From NCBI GenBank assembly GCA_019454185.1, contig CP075368.1, forward strand, positions 1,302,001-1,366,000: a stretch of DNA of 64,000 nucleotides, in the 5' to 3' direction. Origin of the DNA: Phycisphaeraceae bacterium (GTDB taxonomy: Bacteria; Planctomycetota; Phycisphaerae; Phycisphaerales; UBA1924). Shown here piece after piece: positions 44,095-52,748 of this stretch. The notes beneath the pieces are model-generated. The model was not told the DNA's origin, did not search any database, and saw only the letters and a list, made by a program, of their open reading frames with translations. A program made the translations under genes and the position numbers. Positions within the stretch are counted from its first letter, which is position 1, and each line of letters opens with the position of its first letter.

Positions 44095-45579
44095 ATGACC
44101 ATGCGCAAGGACGTGCTGGAAGAGATCCTGAGTTGCCCTTCGTTGCCATCGCTCCCGGCGGTGGCTGTCCGCGTGATCGAGCTCACGAGCGATCCGAACG
44201 TGAAGCTTGCGGACATCGGACGCGTGGTCGAGGCCGATCAGGGACTGACCACCAAGATCCTTCGGACCGTGAACTCCAGCTTCTACGGCCTCCGCCAGAA
44301 GTGCGGCAGCATCCAGAAGGCCCTCGTGATGCTGGGCCTCAATCCGGTCAAGTCCCTCGCATTGAGCTTCTCTCTCGTCAAGGCCGTTGAAGACGGCCAC
44401 GAGGGTTGCACCTTCGATTTCACGTCGTACTGGCGCCGAGGTCTCTACACGGCGGTCGCAGCCCGAGTTCTTGGCGGCATCGTGCGACTTGATGACCCCG
44501 ATGAGGCGTTCCTCGGAGGGCTCCTCCAGGACGTAGGCATGGTTGCCATGCACCGCGCTCTCGGCGCACGCTACGACGAGGTCCTACGCAGTGCATCCCA
44601 CCATCGGGACCTTGTGCCGCTCGAACTCTCGGCGTTCGAGCTTCAGCACCCAGATGTCGGCGCGATGCTCGCTGAGCGATGGAAGCTCCCGGCTCAGATC
44701 GTGCTTCCTGTCCGGTATCACGAGCGGCCGACCGCCGCACCGGCAATCTGCATCCCGATGATCCGTTGCGTTGCCATCGGCAACATTGCGCACGACGTGC
44801 TCACCGATGCCGACCCCACCGACGCCATGCGGCGCCTCTATGCCAGGGGCGAGCAGTGGTTCGATCTCAAGCAGGAGCAGGTCGACGAGATCCTCCATCG
44901 GATCAGCGTCGGCGTGCGTGAGATGAGCTCGGTGCTCCGACTCTCAACCGGACAGGTCGCCGATGTCGATGAGGTCCTCAAGAAGGCGAACGAGCGGCTG
45001 GTTGAGCTCACCCGTGCCGACACCAATCGCGTGGTGAACGACGAGTCACGCCCGAAAATGGACCTTTACGAGAAAGACCCGACCACCGGTCTCGGCACGC
45101 CCGCAGCGTTCCAGACCGCCATGCGAGCCGCGTTCGACGCGGGCGAGCAGAAGGGCGAGGCGGTCAGCGTCATCCAGGTACGGGTCACGCAGACGAGTCC
45201 AACGGGAACGGGTTCAGACGCGACCGAAACGCTCCTCGGCGTCGCCACGCTGTTGATCAAGCACTTCCTGCCGCTCGGCGGCATCGTCTGTCGGACAGGC
45301 GACCTCACGTTCGGGATAGTCGTCATCGGCACGGGGCGTCTCCCCGCGCAGCGTGTCGCGGAGGAGTTCAGAATCGATCTCGAACAGACAGGGGCACGCT
45401 GGGCGAAGCACGGCGGCATGGCAGTCACGGCGAGCATCGGTGTCGTCGGCATCGAGCAGAACACCGATTCACCCTTCAGCCGACCCGAGCAACTCGCGGC
45501 GGCCACAACCCGCGCGATCCAGGCCTGCGAATCTGCCGGTGGCAACTGCGTGCGGGTCTTCGTGCCGAAGGCGGCCTGA
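44095..45579 (+). CDS. HDOD protein with decayed GGDEF domain
   Basis: 494 residues (ATG 44095; MTMRKD). The HDOD domain spans about 5-205: LPSLPAVAVRVIELTSDPN, IGRVVEADQGLTTKILRTVNSSFYGL, IQKALVMLGLNPVKSLALSFSLV, FLGGLLQDVGMVAMHRALG. Residues about 320-490 follow a GGDEF fold: EKDPTTGLGTPAAFQTAM at its start, RTGDLTFGIVVIGTG where RYGGDEF should be, and VTASIGVVGIE at the end. The signature is lost, so it cannot make cyclic di-GMP; it may bind a nucleotide or only signal. Separated from recO by 87 bp. Confidence 0.8.
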   Translation: MTMRKDVLEEILSCPSLPSLPAVAVRVIELTSDPNVKLADIGRVVEADQGLTTKILRTVNSSFYGLRQKCGSIQKALVMLGLNPVKSLALSFSLVKAVEDGHEGCTFDFTSYWRRGLYTAVAARVLGGIVRLDDPDEAFLGGLLQDVGMVAMHRALGARYDEVLRSASHHRDLVPLELSAFELQHPDVGAMLAERWKLPAQIVLPVRYHERPTAAPAICIPMIRCVAIGNIAHDVLTDADPTDAMRRLYARGEQWFDLKQEQVDEILHRISVGVREMSSVLRLSTGQVADVDEVLKKANERLVELTRADTNRVVNDESRPKMDLYEKDPTTGLGTPAAFQTAMRAAFDAGEQKGEAVSVIQVRVTQTSPTGTGSDATETLLGVATLLIKHFLPLGGIVCRTGDLTFGIVVIGTGRLPAQRVAEEFRIDLEQTGARWAKHGGMAVTASIGVVGIEQNTDSPFSRPEQLAAATTRAIQACESAGGNCVRVFVPKAA

Positions 45580-45622
45580 GAGACGGATTGGCCGGGTCGC
45601 TCCTCTCACGCAATGATCCTGT

Positions 45623-46288
45623 GTGGATATCCGGCCTGAACACATCGACATCGCCACTCGCTACAAGCTCCTCATCGGCTCCATCGTTCCGAGGCCGATT
45701 GCCGTCGTCTCGACGCTGTCGCCGGATGGCAAGCCCAACCTCGCGCCATTCTCGTTCTTCAGCGGCGTCGGTTCCAATCCCCTGACGCTGCTCTTCTGCC
45801 CCGCGAACGACGCGAGCGGCAGAGAGAAGGACACTCTCCGAAACTGCAAGCCGCACGCCGAGGGCGGCACCGGCGAGTTCGTGGTGAACGTCGCCCCGAC
45901 ATCGATCATCCACAAGGTCGTCGCGGCCTCTGAACCGCTGCCGCACGGCGAGAGCGAGTTTGAGCTCGCCGGCCTGACACCCGTCCCCTCAAGCGTTGTC
46001 GGCCCGTCGAGAGTTCTTGAGTCCCCCGTCGCTTTCGAGTGCCGCACGCTTCAGATCATCCGCACCAATCCCGGTGCGCCGAGCGGCGGCAACATCGTGA
46101 TCGGGCAAGTTGTGAGCGTCTTTGTTCGCGACGATGCGATCAACGAGCGCCATCACATCGATGCCGATGTCCTCGACCTTGCCGGACGAATGGGTGGAGC
46201 CGCCTACTGCACGACGCGTGAGAGGTATGATGTCCCGATGGGTCGAGATGCGATCGCGCATCCATTCACGCCTGATCGAGATCGGTGA
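45623..46288 (+). CDS. flavin reductase-like protein
   Basis: 221 residues with a GTG start at 45623 (MDIRPEHIDIATRYKLL). Flavin-reductase fold: LIGSIVPRPIAVVSTLSPDGKPNLAPFSFFSGVGSNPLTLLF, then NVAPTSIIHKVVAAS, FELAGLTPVPSSVV and NIVIGQVVSVFVRD. FMN-binding proteins of this group reduce flavin for a partner oxygenase or act on flavin-linked substrates. The ribosome site is poor; the family N-terminus fits. It converges on the PEP-CTERM gene with a strong hairpin between. Confidence 0.85.
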   Translation: MDIRPEHIDIATRYKLLIGSIVPRPIAVVSTLSPDGKPNLAPFSFFSGVGSNPLTLLFCPANDASGREKDTLRNCKPHAEGGTGEFVVNVAPTSIIHKVVAASEPLPHGESEFELAGLTPVPSSVVGPSRVLESPVAFECRTLQIIRTNPGAPSGGNIVIGQVVSVFVRDDAINERHHIDADVLDLAGRMGGAAYCTTRERYDVPMGRDAIAHPFTPDRDR

Positions 46289-46325
46289 TAGGGTGATCGG
46301 GCCGCGCTCGGCGTCGATGAAAGAA

Positions 46326-46351
46326 CAGCCGCGTGGAATCCCACGCGGCTG
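46326..46351. terminator. bidirectional hairpin terminator
   Basis: CAGCCGCGTGG (46326-46336), loop AATC, CCACGCGGCTG (46341-46351): an 11-bp perfect stem between two convergent genes. No long T-run on either side, so termination strength is uncertain. Confidence 0.7.
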
Positions 46352-46384
46352 CTGGAGGAGTGCTTTCGATACTTCGTCCAGGGC

Positions 46385-47059
46385 TTACGCACGACGACGA
46401 CGAGCCATGAGACCTGCGACGCCGACGAGTGCCAGTGCGCCCGGAGCGGGAATGATCTGGCCGTCGGCAGAGACCGTCTGGCCGGTGAACCCGCTCGCGA
46501 AGAAGCCGCCACCGAAACGGATGTACAACTGGCTGAACGCGCCAAGGTAGGGCGGGTTGCCCGGCATGTTCATGTCGAACGAGCCGTTGACACCGTTGAA
46601 CATGCCGTCCGCAGCGCCATTGTCGTTGAAGTAGACGTTCGACATCAGGCCGCTGAAGAAGACGACGCCGAAGCCGGGCGACTGCCAGAGGCCATCGATA
46701 TCGGCGGTGATCGTGTCGCCATCGACATCGGTGATGACGATCGTGCCCATACCGGTGCCTTCGAGCAGGCCGGTCTTGACGACGCTGAGCGTGATCTGCA
46801 TGTCGGCCGAGGTGCCGAGGGACATAAAGCCGGTGTCGAACTGGGCCGTGCCGCCGGGCGCAGCCGTCCGGGAGACATCGCCACCCGTCTGGAACGAGGC
46901 GGTGTTCGCGGCCACAGCGCTAAACGTGCCGGTCATGGCGTTGATGGGTGTATAGCTGCCGTTCAGATCTGAGTAGCTGAACGTCGTGATCACGCTGGCG
47001 GACGCGCTGCCAGCGATAGCGAGGCCGGCAACGGCGCACAATGATGCAATCGAACGCAT
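46385..47059 (-). CDS. secreted PEP-CTERM-type protein
   Basis: 224 residues from ATG 47059 with GGGAGAG upstream; the frame runs on to 47194 but lacks a better start. Signal peptide MRSIASLCAVAGLAIAGSASA. A beta-rich body with conserved-looking Asp/Gly turns (ITDVDGDTITADIDGLW; NDNGAADGMFNGVNG). The end is a sorting signal: IPAPGALALVGVAGLMARRRRA, that is, a P-A-P-G motif, a membrane helix and an Arg-rich tail. It would be processed and attached at the cell surface. Function unknown. Confidence 0.85.
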   Translation of the reverse strand: MRSIASLCAVAGLAIAGSASASVITTFSYSDLNGSYTPINAMTGTFSAVAANTASFQTGGDVSRTAAPGGTAQFDTGFMSLGTSADMQITLSVVKTGLLEGTGMGTIVITDVDGDTITADIDGLWQSPGFGVVFFSGLMSNVYFNDNGAADGMFNGVNGSFDMNMPGNPPYLGAFSQLYIRFGGGFFASGFTGQTVSADGQIIPAPGALALVGVAGLMARRRRA

Positions 47060-47718
47060 GTCTTCTCTCCCTGCTCGCGATCGGGGTCTCTCGTCCCGAT
47101 GCTTGTCGACCCGACCCGGTGGGAAAACGACTCCCGGAAGCAACCGGATCTGGACGTGTCTCTCAGGAGAGAGTATGACGTCTCCCGGAATCAAAATCGA
47201 GGGGTTGGCAAGCGAACTTTCAGATTATTTTGGCTTGAGGACGTTTTTCTATCGGCCCTTGACCATAAAAGGCCCCCACTGGCCAGAATTCCCGCCCTCC
47301 GTCGCCCCGCCGAGCAATGAAAAGCCCCCGAGCATCCGTGAGGAAGCCCGGGGGCTGGGAGGCTCAGGACAGGCCGCGGAGGTCTCCCTTTCGGGTGGCG
47401 GCTCTGTCCTGGTGGTGGGTCCGTCCACCCCATGCCGTTTCGATCCTGAGACTGATCCCGGCCTTCATGCCGATGGCGAGTGACTCGCGTCTGAAATCCG
47501 CTCCGTGGCACGAGGCCCGATGGCCATTGCCGATTGCTCGTTCAGACGCGAAGCTTCAGAGAACAAGACTGTCCCTCTCCTGCTCTCCGGACCGGATCCA
47601 TCCAGCCCGACTCTCGTCGCTCGCACTGAGTGAAGGTCTCAAGAATCTCCTCGACATCGAAACGGCGTTCGATCCACCCTGTGAACCGCCCGCGCGGGCC
47701 GGGCGGCGTGAACAACTC
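47060..47718. other. long non-coding region between nrdJ and the PEP-CTERM gene
   Basis: 659 bp with no convincing gene in any frame. 47060-47315 would be the leader and promoter of the PEP-CTERM gene (an AT-rich stretch, TTTCAGATTATTTTGG, lies at 47219-47234). 47316-47430 is the candidate structured RNA described separately. 47431-47718 shows no clear signal beyond a short GCCCGC/GCGGGC hairpin near 47689-47705 after the nrdJ stop. Confidence 0.55.
47316..47430 (-). ncRNA. candidate structured RNA ending in a terminator
   Basis: Read on the minus strand, three hairpins follow each other. H1 GGGTGG-ACGGA-CCCACC (47430-47414). H2 CAGGACAG...CTGTCCTG (47411-47365), with an inner CCGC/GCGG stem and CCC-GAAA-GGG tetraloop. 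H3 AGCCCCCG...CGGGGGCT (47356-47323) followed by TTTTCATT, a normal intrinsic terminator. H3 lies 363 bp from the nrdJ stop, too far to be its ordinary terminator. It does not match SRP RNA (no GGAAGGNAGCA-type loop). It could be an independent sRNA or a leader of the PEP-CTERM gene. Confidence 0.4.
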
Positions 47719-50700
47719 TCAACTGCACCCCATGCTGTTGCCGCAGTTCAGGCACTTGTGGCACGTTCCGCTGCGCACGGTGATGGTCCCGCAGATATCG
47801 CACGGCGGCGCATCGCTGGTGTTCTCCATCGCGGCGGTGAGCGTCCCGGTGTGGATCACCGTGGTCTCCTCGATCGTCACCCGGACCCGCCCCTCGCCCT
47901 TGTGCCCGGAGATGCCGGACTCGGGCGTGGTGTGCGACTCGCGGGTTGTGCGGCTCGATTCCGTGCGATGCCCGGCGGTGATCCAGGCGCGATCATCTCT
48001 GAGCCGCCCGGCCGAGCCATCCGAGGCCGTTCCATCCTCTCGCTTCGGAGCGTTGGCCTCGCGATATCCCTCGACGAACTGCATACCCATCCAGCGGAAG
48101 ATGTAATCCACAAGGGACTTGGCGAAGGGGATATCGCGATTGGTGGTCATGCCCGCCGGCTCGAAGCGCTGGTGGGTGAACTTGTTGACCAGCGACTGGA
48201 TCGGCACACCGTACTGGAGCGCGACGCTGGTCGCGGTGCCCAGTGAGTCCATCAGGCCGCCGATGGTGGATCCCTCCTTGGCCATCGTGATGAAGAGCTC
48301 GCCCGGCTGCCCGTCGTCGTAGAGCCCGACGGTCAGGTATCCCTCGTGACCGGCGATGTTGAACTTGTGCGTGAGCGAGCGCCGCGTGTCGGGCAGACGC
48401 CGACGCATCGGGCGGTGCAGCACCTCGACCTGCTTTGCCTCGGCGGCGGGCGCATCAGCCCGCGCAACCGCCTGTGCAACAGCCACCGTCGCCGTCGCGA
48501 CCTCTTCCTTTGCCTCGGACTCCCCCATCTCATCGACCTCGCTCTCGAGATCGACATCGGCCTTCGCGTCCGACGTGGAGTTCAGGGGCTGGCTGAGCTT
48601 GCACCCGTCGCGATAGAGCGCGTTGGCCTTGAGGCCGAGCTGCCAGGAGAGCTTGTAGCACTCCTTTATGTCATCGACCGTTGCCTCGTTCGGCAGGTTG
48701 ATGGTCTTTGAGATCGCGCCGGAGATGAACGGCTGGGCCGAGGCCATCATGCGGATGTGCCCGTGCGGATGGATGTATCGCTTGCCGGTCTTGCCGCAGG
48801 TGTTCGCGCAGTCGAAGACGGGCAGGTGGTCCTTCTTGAGGTGCGGAGCACCCTCGACGGTCTGCGTGCCGCAGATCACCCGATTCAGTTCGTCGATCTG
48901 CTTGTCGCTCAGGCCGAGCTTCTTGAGCACATTGAAGGACATGTCGGCGCGGGCCTTGGCGGGATCAGCACCGATGGCCTTGAGAACAGTGTCGGAGACA
49001 ACCCACGTGCCGAAGGCGTGCCCGATCTCGAAGACACCCGGGAGCGACTGCTCGATCTTGGCCAGTTCCTCCGCGCTGAAGCCCTTGGTCTTCAGGAATG
49101 CAGCGAAGGTGCCGCCCGCTCCCCCACCGCTTCCCTTCGGCATCGGCACCTCGAGCGAGAGCGTGCCGAGCAGGTAGGTCATGATGTCCTTGACCTGGGG
49201 CGCGGTGTACCCGAGCGCATCCAGTGCGGGCTTGACGGACTCGTTGGCGATCTTGAAGTACCCGCCGCCGGCGAGCTTCTTGAACTTGACGAGCGCGAAG
49301 TCCGGCTCGATGCCGGTGGTGTCGCAGTCCATCAGCAGGCCGATCGTGCCTGTGGGCGCGATGACGGTCGTCTGGGCGTTGCGATACCCGTGCTTGGCGC
49401 CGAACTCGACCGCATCATCCCAGGCGCGGGTGGCCCGTTCGAGGATCGTCCGTGCGTTGGAGATGCGATCCGCGCGTCCGGCCTTCACGAGCGCGTGATC
49501 GATCGGCACGGGCGTGATGCTGAGCGACTCGTAGCGATCGCTGTCGCGGGGCTCGCCGTGAGCCGCGAGGCGATGGTTCCGCATCACGCGGAGCATGTTC
49601 TCCTTGTCGGCTTCATATCCGGGGAATGCCCCGAGCAGTTCCGCCATCTCCGCCGACTGGCGGTAGCTCCGACCCGTCAACACCGCCGACAGCATCGCGC
49701 AGATCGCCCGCGACTCGTCGCTGTCGTACGGAATGCCCGCCTGCATCAGCATCGCGCCGAGGTTGGCGTATCCGAGGCCCAGCGTGCGGTACCTGTAGCT
49801 GAGTTCCGCAATCTCGCGGCTCGGGAAGGCCGCCATCAGCACGCTCACCTCGAGCACGATCGTCCAGAGGTCGATGCCGTGCTCGAAACGCTCGATATCG
49901 AAGCTACGCGTCTCCGGGTCATAGAACTTCAGCACGTTCAGCGATGCAAGGTTGCACGCCGTGTTGTCGAGGAACATGTACTCCGAGCACGGATTGCTCG
50001 CGTTGATCCGCCCCGCGCTCGGGCACGTGTGCCACGCGTTGATCGTCGTGTCGAACTGCACGCCCGGATCGGCACACCGCCACGCGGCATACCCGATGTC
50101 GTTCCACAACTCCCGGGCCTTGAACGTCCGGGCCAGATCCCCGTTCGTCCGCCAGAACGTCTTCCACTCGCCGTCGCTCTCCACCGCCTCGAAGAACGAA
50201 TCGGGGATGCGCACGGAGTTGTTCGAGTTCTGCCCGCTGACCGTCTGGTACGCCTCGCCGTTGAAGTCGTAGTCGAGCTTCAGCCCCATCTTGGAGGCCG
50301 TCTCCTGCTGCTCCTTCGAGAGCTTCTTCATTCCCTCGACGAGCGCGGCAACCTTGATCTCTTCGCGGACCTTCCAGTTCACAAAGGTCTGGATGTCCGG
50401 GTGGTCCATGTCGAGGCAGACCATCTTCGCGGCGCGGCGTGTCGTCCCGCCGGACTTGATCGCGCTCGCGGCACGGTCGCCGATCTTCAGCCAGGACATC
50501 AGGCCGCTGGACTTGCCGCCACCGGAGAGGGGTTCGCCCTCGCCGCGCAGGTGGCTGAAGTTGGTGCCGGTGCCGGAGCCGTACTTGAACAGCCGGGCCT
50601 CACGGACCCAGAGGTCCATGATGCCGCCGGGGTTGACGAGATCGTCCTCAACGCTCTGGATGAAGCATGCGTGGGGCTGCGGGTGGGTGTAGGCATCGCT

Positions 50701-51240
50701 CGCCAGCGAGACCTCCCCCGTCTTCGGATCGACAACGCAGTGTCCCTGGGCCGGGCCGGAGATGCCGTACGCCCAGTTCAGCCCCGTGTTGAACCACTGG
50801 GGCGAGTTGGGAGCACACATCTGGTGCACCATCATGTAGACGAGCTCGTCGTAGAACGCCTGAGCGTCAGCCGCGGCGTCGAAGTACCCGTGCGTCTCGC
50901 CCCAGTAACGCCAGCACCCGGCCAGCCGGTGGATCACCTGGCGCGCGGAGCGCTCGGGACCGGTGACGAGCTTGCCGTCCTTGTCCTTCTTGAATCTGCC
51001 GCCCGCCCCCGCGCCGGGGATCGCGCACGGGTCCTCCATCTGCGGCACGCCCGCCTTGCGGAAGTACTTGGAGACCATGATGTCGGTCGCGAGCTGCGAC
51101 CAGGTCTCCGGCACCTCGGCATCCTTCATCTCGAAGACGACCGAGCCGTCGGGGTTCGAGATCTTCGACGACCGGCGCGTCCAGCGCACGCTGTCGAAGG
51201 GGTCCATTCCGTCCTTGGTGAACTTGCGGGTGATCTTCAT
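47719..51240 (-). CDS. nrdJ: class II (B12-dependent) ribonucleotide reductase
   Basis: 1173 residues from ATG 51240 (MKITRKFTKDGMDPFDSV). NrdJ features: MVHQMCAPNSPQWFNTGLN, PHACFIQSVEDDL, LFKYGSGTGTNFSHLRGE, NPCSEYMFLDNTACNLASLN with the active-site Asn and Cys, PTGTIGLLMDCDTTGIEPD, and a C-terminal zinc-type tail CDICGTITVRSGTCHKCLNCG. It reduces ribonucleotides using adenosylcobalamin, independent of oxygen. A Glu/Ala-rich linker lies near 925-970. The dcd gene stands upstream on the same strand. Confidence 0.96.
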   Translation of the reverse strand: MKITRKFTKDGMDPFDSVRWTRRSSKISNPDGSVVFEMKDAEVPETWSQLATDIMVSKYFRKAGVPQMEDPCAIPGAGAGGRFKKDKDGKLVTGPERSARQVIHRLAGCWRYWGETHGYFDAAADAQAFYDELVYMMVHQMCAPNSPQWFNTGLNWAYGISGPAQGHCVVDPKTGEVSLASDAYTHPQPHACFIQSVEDDLVNPGGIMDLWVREARLFKYGSGTGTNFSHLRGEGEPLSGGGKSSGLMSWLKIGDRAASAIKSGGTTRRAAKMVCLDMDHPDIQTFVNWKVREEIKVAALVEGMKKLSKEQQETASKMGLKLDYDFNGEAYQTVSGQNSNNSVRIPDSFFEAVESDGEWKTFWRTNGDLARTFKARELWNDIGYAAWRCADPGVQFDTTINAWHTCPSAGRINASNPCSEYMFLDNTACNLASLNVLKFYDPETRSFDIERFEHGIDLWTIVLEVSVLMAAFPSREIAELSYRYRTLGLGYANLGAMLMQAGIPYDSDESRAICAMLSAVLTGRSYRQSAEMAELLGAFPGYEADKENMLRVMRNHRLAAHGEPRDSDRYESLSITPVPIDHALVKAGRADRISNARTILERATRAWDDAVEFGAKHGYRNAQTTVIAPTGTIGLLMDCDTTGIEPDFALVKFKKLAGGGYFKIANESVKPALDALGYTAPQVKDIMTYLLGTLSLEVPMPKGSGGGAGGTFAAFLKTKGFSAEELAKIEQSLPGVFEIGHAFGTWVVSDTVLKAIGADPAKARADMSFNVLKKLGLSDKQIDELNRVICGTQTVEGAPHLKKDHLPVFDCANTCGKTGKRYIHPHGHIRMMASAQPFISGAISKTINLPNEATVDDIKECYKLSWQLGLKANALYRDGCKLSQPLNSTSDAKADVDLESEVDEMGESEAKEEVATATVAVAQAVARADAPAAEAKQVEVLHRPMRRRLPDTRRSLTHKFNIAGHEGYLTVGLYDDGQPGELFITMAKEGSTIGGLMDSLGTATSVALQYGVPIQSLVNKFTHQRFEPAGMTTNRDIPFAKSLVDYIFRWMGMQFVEGYREANAPKREDGTASDGSAGRLRDDRAWITAGHRTESSRTTRESHTTPESGISGHKGEGRVRVTIEETTVIHTGTLTAAMENTSDAPPCDICGTITVRSGTCHKCLNCGNSMGCS

Positions 51241-51263
51241 CGTGCGACGCCTCGCTTCAAACT

Positions 51264-51280
51264 CGCCATTCGGCATTCGC
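51264..51280 (+). repeat. left 17-bp inverted repeat of the four-helix-bundle cassette
   Basis: CGCCATTCGGCATTCGC is the exact reverse complement of 51681-51697. It lies three bases beyond the stop of the enclosed gene. Confidence 0.85.
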
Positions 51281-51282
51281 CA

Positions 51283-51651
51283 TCAGGCATTCGGTGTGAC
51301 GCTCCGAATGAGCCCGGCCAACACCTTGCTTGTGTCGTTCCAATCCGAAGTCAGGCGGTCAAACTCTGTCTGCGGAATCAACTGAAGGTCTCGTGCAAAC
51401 TGCAGCTGCGTATCCAACTCAAAGAGAGAAGCTCTTGCCATCTTCAAGAACCGAATGTAATCGTGAGTCGATCCCCGGCCGAACCCCTCCGCGATGTTGC
51501 TCGGCACGGAAATCGCCGACCGTCGAAGCTGTGAAACCAGTCCATATCGCTCCGTCGTCGGAAAGGTGCTCGTGACCCGGTACACCTGCAAGCCCAGCGC
51601 GTAGGCCAACTGCCACGCCCGGAGATCTCGATGTGACCGAATGTCTCCCAC
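51283..51651 (-). CDS. four-helix-bundle protein (23S rRNA IVP / S23 type)
   Basis: 122 residues with a GTG at 51651 (MGDIRSHRDLRAWQLAYAL), the family's usual start; a TTG at 51657 is the alternative. Motifs: SHRDLRAWQLA, TSTFPTTERYGLVSQLRRSAISVPSNIAEGFGRGS, RFLKMARASLFELDTQLQFARDL. The family includes proteins encoded in 23S rRNA intervening sequences and forms pentameric helix bundles; its cellular role is unsettled. It lies in an inverted-repeat cassette between dcd and nrdJ. Confidence 0.9.
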   Translation of the reverse strand: MGDIRSHRDLRAWQLAYALGLQVYRVTSTFPTTERYGLVSQLRRSAISVPSNIAEGFGRGSTHDYIRFLKMARASLFELDTQLQFARDLQLIPQTEFDRLTSDWNDTSKVLAGLIRSVTPNA

Positions 51652-51680
51652 GCTCAAAGCTCACAGTCGGCCTGCCTTCC

Positions 51681-51697
51681 GCGAATGCCGAATGGCG
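51681..51697 (-). repeat. right 17-bp inverted repeat of the cassette
   Basis: GCGAATGCCGAATGGCG, exact reverse complement of 51264-51280, 30 bp beyond the cassette gene's start and 16 bp from the dcd stop. Confidence 0.85.
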
Positions 51698-51712
51698 AAT
51701 GGCAAATGCCCC

Positions 51713-52291
51713 TCAATCCACCTTCGGCAACGTCAACCCACCCTGATCCTGATACTTCCCACCCTTGTCCGCGTACGAGGTCTGGCAGACCTGGTCCGCG
51801 ACGAGGAAGACCAACTGCGCCACACCCTCGTTCGCGTACACCCGCGCCGGCAGAGGCGTCGTGTTGCTGATCTCCAGCGTCACCTTGCCGCGCCACTCCG
51901 GCTCCAGGGGCGTCACGTTCACAATCAAGCCGCAGCGCGCGTACGTGCTCTTCCCCACGCAGATCACCAGCACATCGCGCGGGATCTCGATGTACTCCAC
52001 CGTTTCGCAGAGCGCGAAGGAGTTGGGCGGGATGATCACGTACTGCTGGCCTTCGGGCTTGTGCCCGACATCGACCTCGACCATCATGTCGTCGCTGAAC
52101 AACTTCGGATCGACGACTGCGATGTCGCCGGACTTGGGCGTCGGCGTGAAGATCTTGAAGCGCGTGCCGACCCGAACGTCGTATCCATATGAGGAGACGC
52201 CGAAGGAGATCCGGCCCGGACGCTTCTGGGCGTCGGCAAAGGGCTCAATGCGAACCCGTTCCCGAATCTGCGTGTCGCTCAGCACACCCAC
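51713..52291 (-). CDS. dcd: dCTP deaminase
   Basis: 192 residues from GTG 52291 ([13 protein letters not shown]), chosen because AAAGGGA is seven bases upstream; TTG 52297 is the longer option. Dcd motifs: [92 protein letters not shown], and the [15 protein letters not shown] end that closes over the substrate. It converts dCTP to dUTP for dTMP supply. Upstream partner of nrdJ before the cassette inserted. Confidence 0.94.
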   Translation of the reverse strand: MGVLSDTQIRERVRIEPFADAQKRPGRISFGVSSYGYDVRVGTRFKIFTPTPKSGDIAVVDPKLFSDDMMVEVDVGHKPEGQQYVIIPPNSFALCETVEYIEIPRDVLVICVGKSTYARCGLIVNVTPLEPEWRGKVTLEISNTTPLPARVYANEGVAQLVFLVADQVCQTSYADKGGKYQDQGGLTLPKVD

Positions 52292-52748
52292 TTCCAAATC
52301 CCTTTCAATACCCGAATATACGACCGAATGCAGACACCGACAAACGTCCCCGATGGGCGTTGTTCCTGGCTTTCCCTGCCGGTCTGGTCATCCCGCCAGA
52401 ACTCAGCGGGGGCTCAGGATACCACTACAGATCGTGCTGGCAATGGGGTCAGACCACAAAATCCGGTAGGACTTTCCTGAATATCCTGTCACTTGCGCAC
52501 AAATGACGCTCATCTTTGGACTTACGCGATTCGGATGTTCGGTGTCCGACCCTACGATTTCATCAAGAATGGGTTCAGCCACCCATCTTTGCGTGGTCGC
52601 CGAGGGCCTCAGATTGTGGATAGCTTTGCGATTCGTCCGGATTCCTCGTCTTGGGGTCCATACCCCCCATCTTGCGAGCAGGCGGAACGTCTCGCCCGCA
52701 ACTCCCGTAAAGTTCACGCTTTCCATGTCCCCCTGCCCGGAGCTTTGC
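52292..52748. other. divergent region between dcd and flgI
   Basis: 457 bp without a credible gene; frames here and in 52403-53263 (minus) are shadows. AT-richer than its flanks, e.g. CCCGAATATACGACC near 52310, which on the minus strand is a plausible -10 area for dcd. I found no sigma-28 or sigma-54 promoter for flgI. Confidence 0.5.

Larger units (their letters stand above)
51264..51697. mobile_element. 434-bp inverted-repeat cassette with a four-helix-bundle gene
   Basis: 17-bp perfect inverted repeats enclose one gene (51283-51651). Removing it would leave only 38 bp between dcd and nrdJ, an ordinary operon gap. It encodes no transposase, so it may be a non-autonomous element moved in trans. 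Confidence 0.6.

Noticed and set aside
47316..47430. Signal recognition particle RNA
   Set aside because: The conserved GGAAGGNAGCA-type loop and asymmetric bulge are missing; the tetraloop here is GAAA in CCC/GGG.
47060..47718. Cobalamin riboswitch for the B12-dependent reductase
   Set aside because: The region is downstream, not upstream, of nrdJ, and no GCCACTG-type B12 box was seen; upstream of nrdJ there are only 42 bp before the cassette gene.
48757..51534. 925-codon plus-strand open frame opposite nrdJ
   Set aside because: Antisense frame of a high-GC gene; composition is Arg/Glu/Leu/Val with no recognisable domain.
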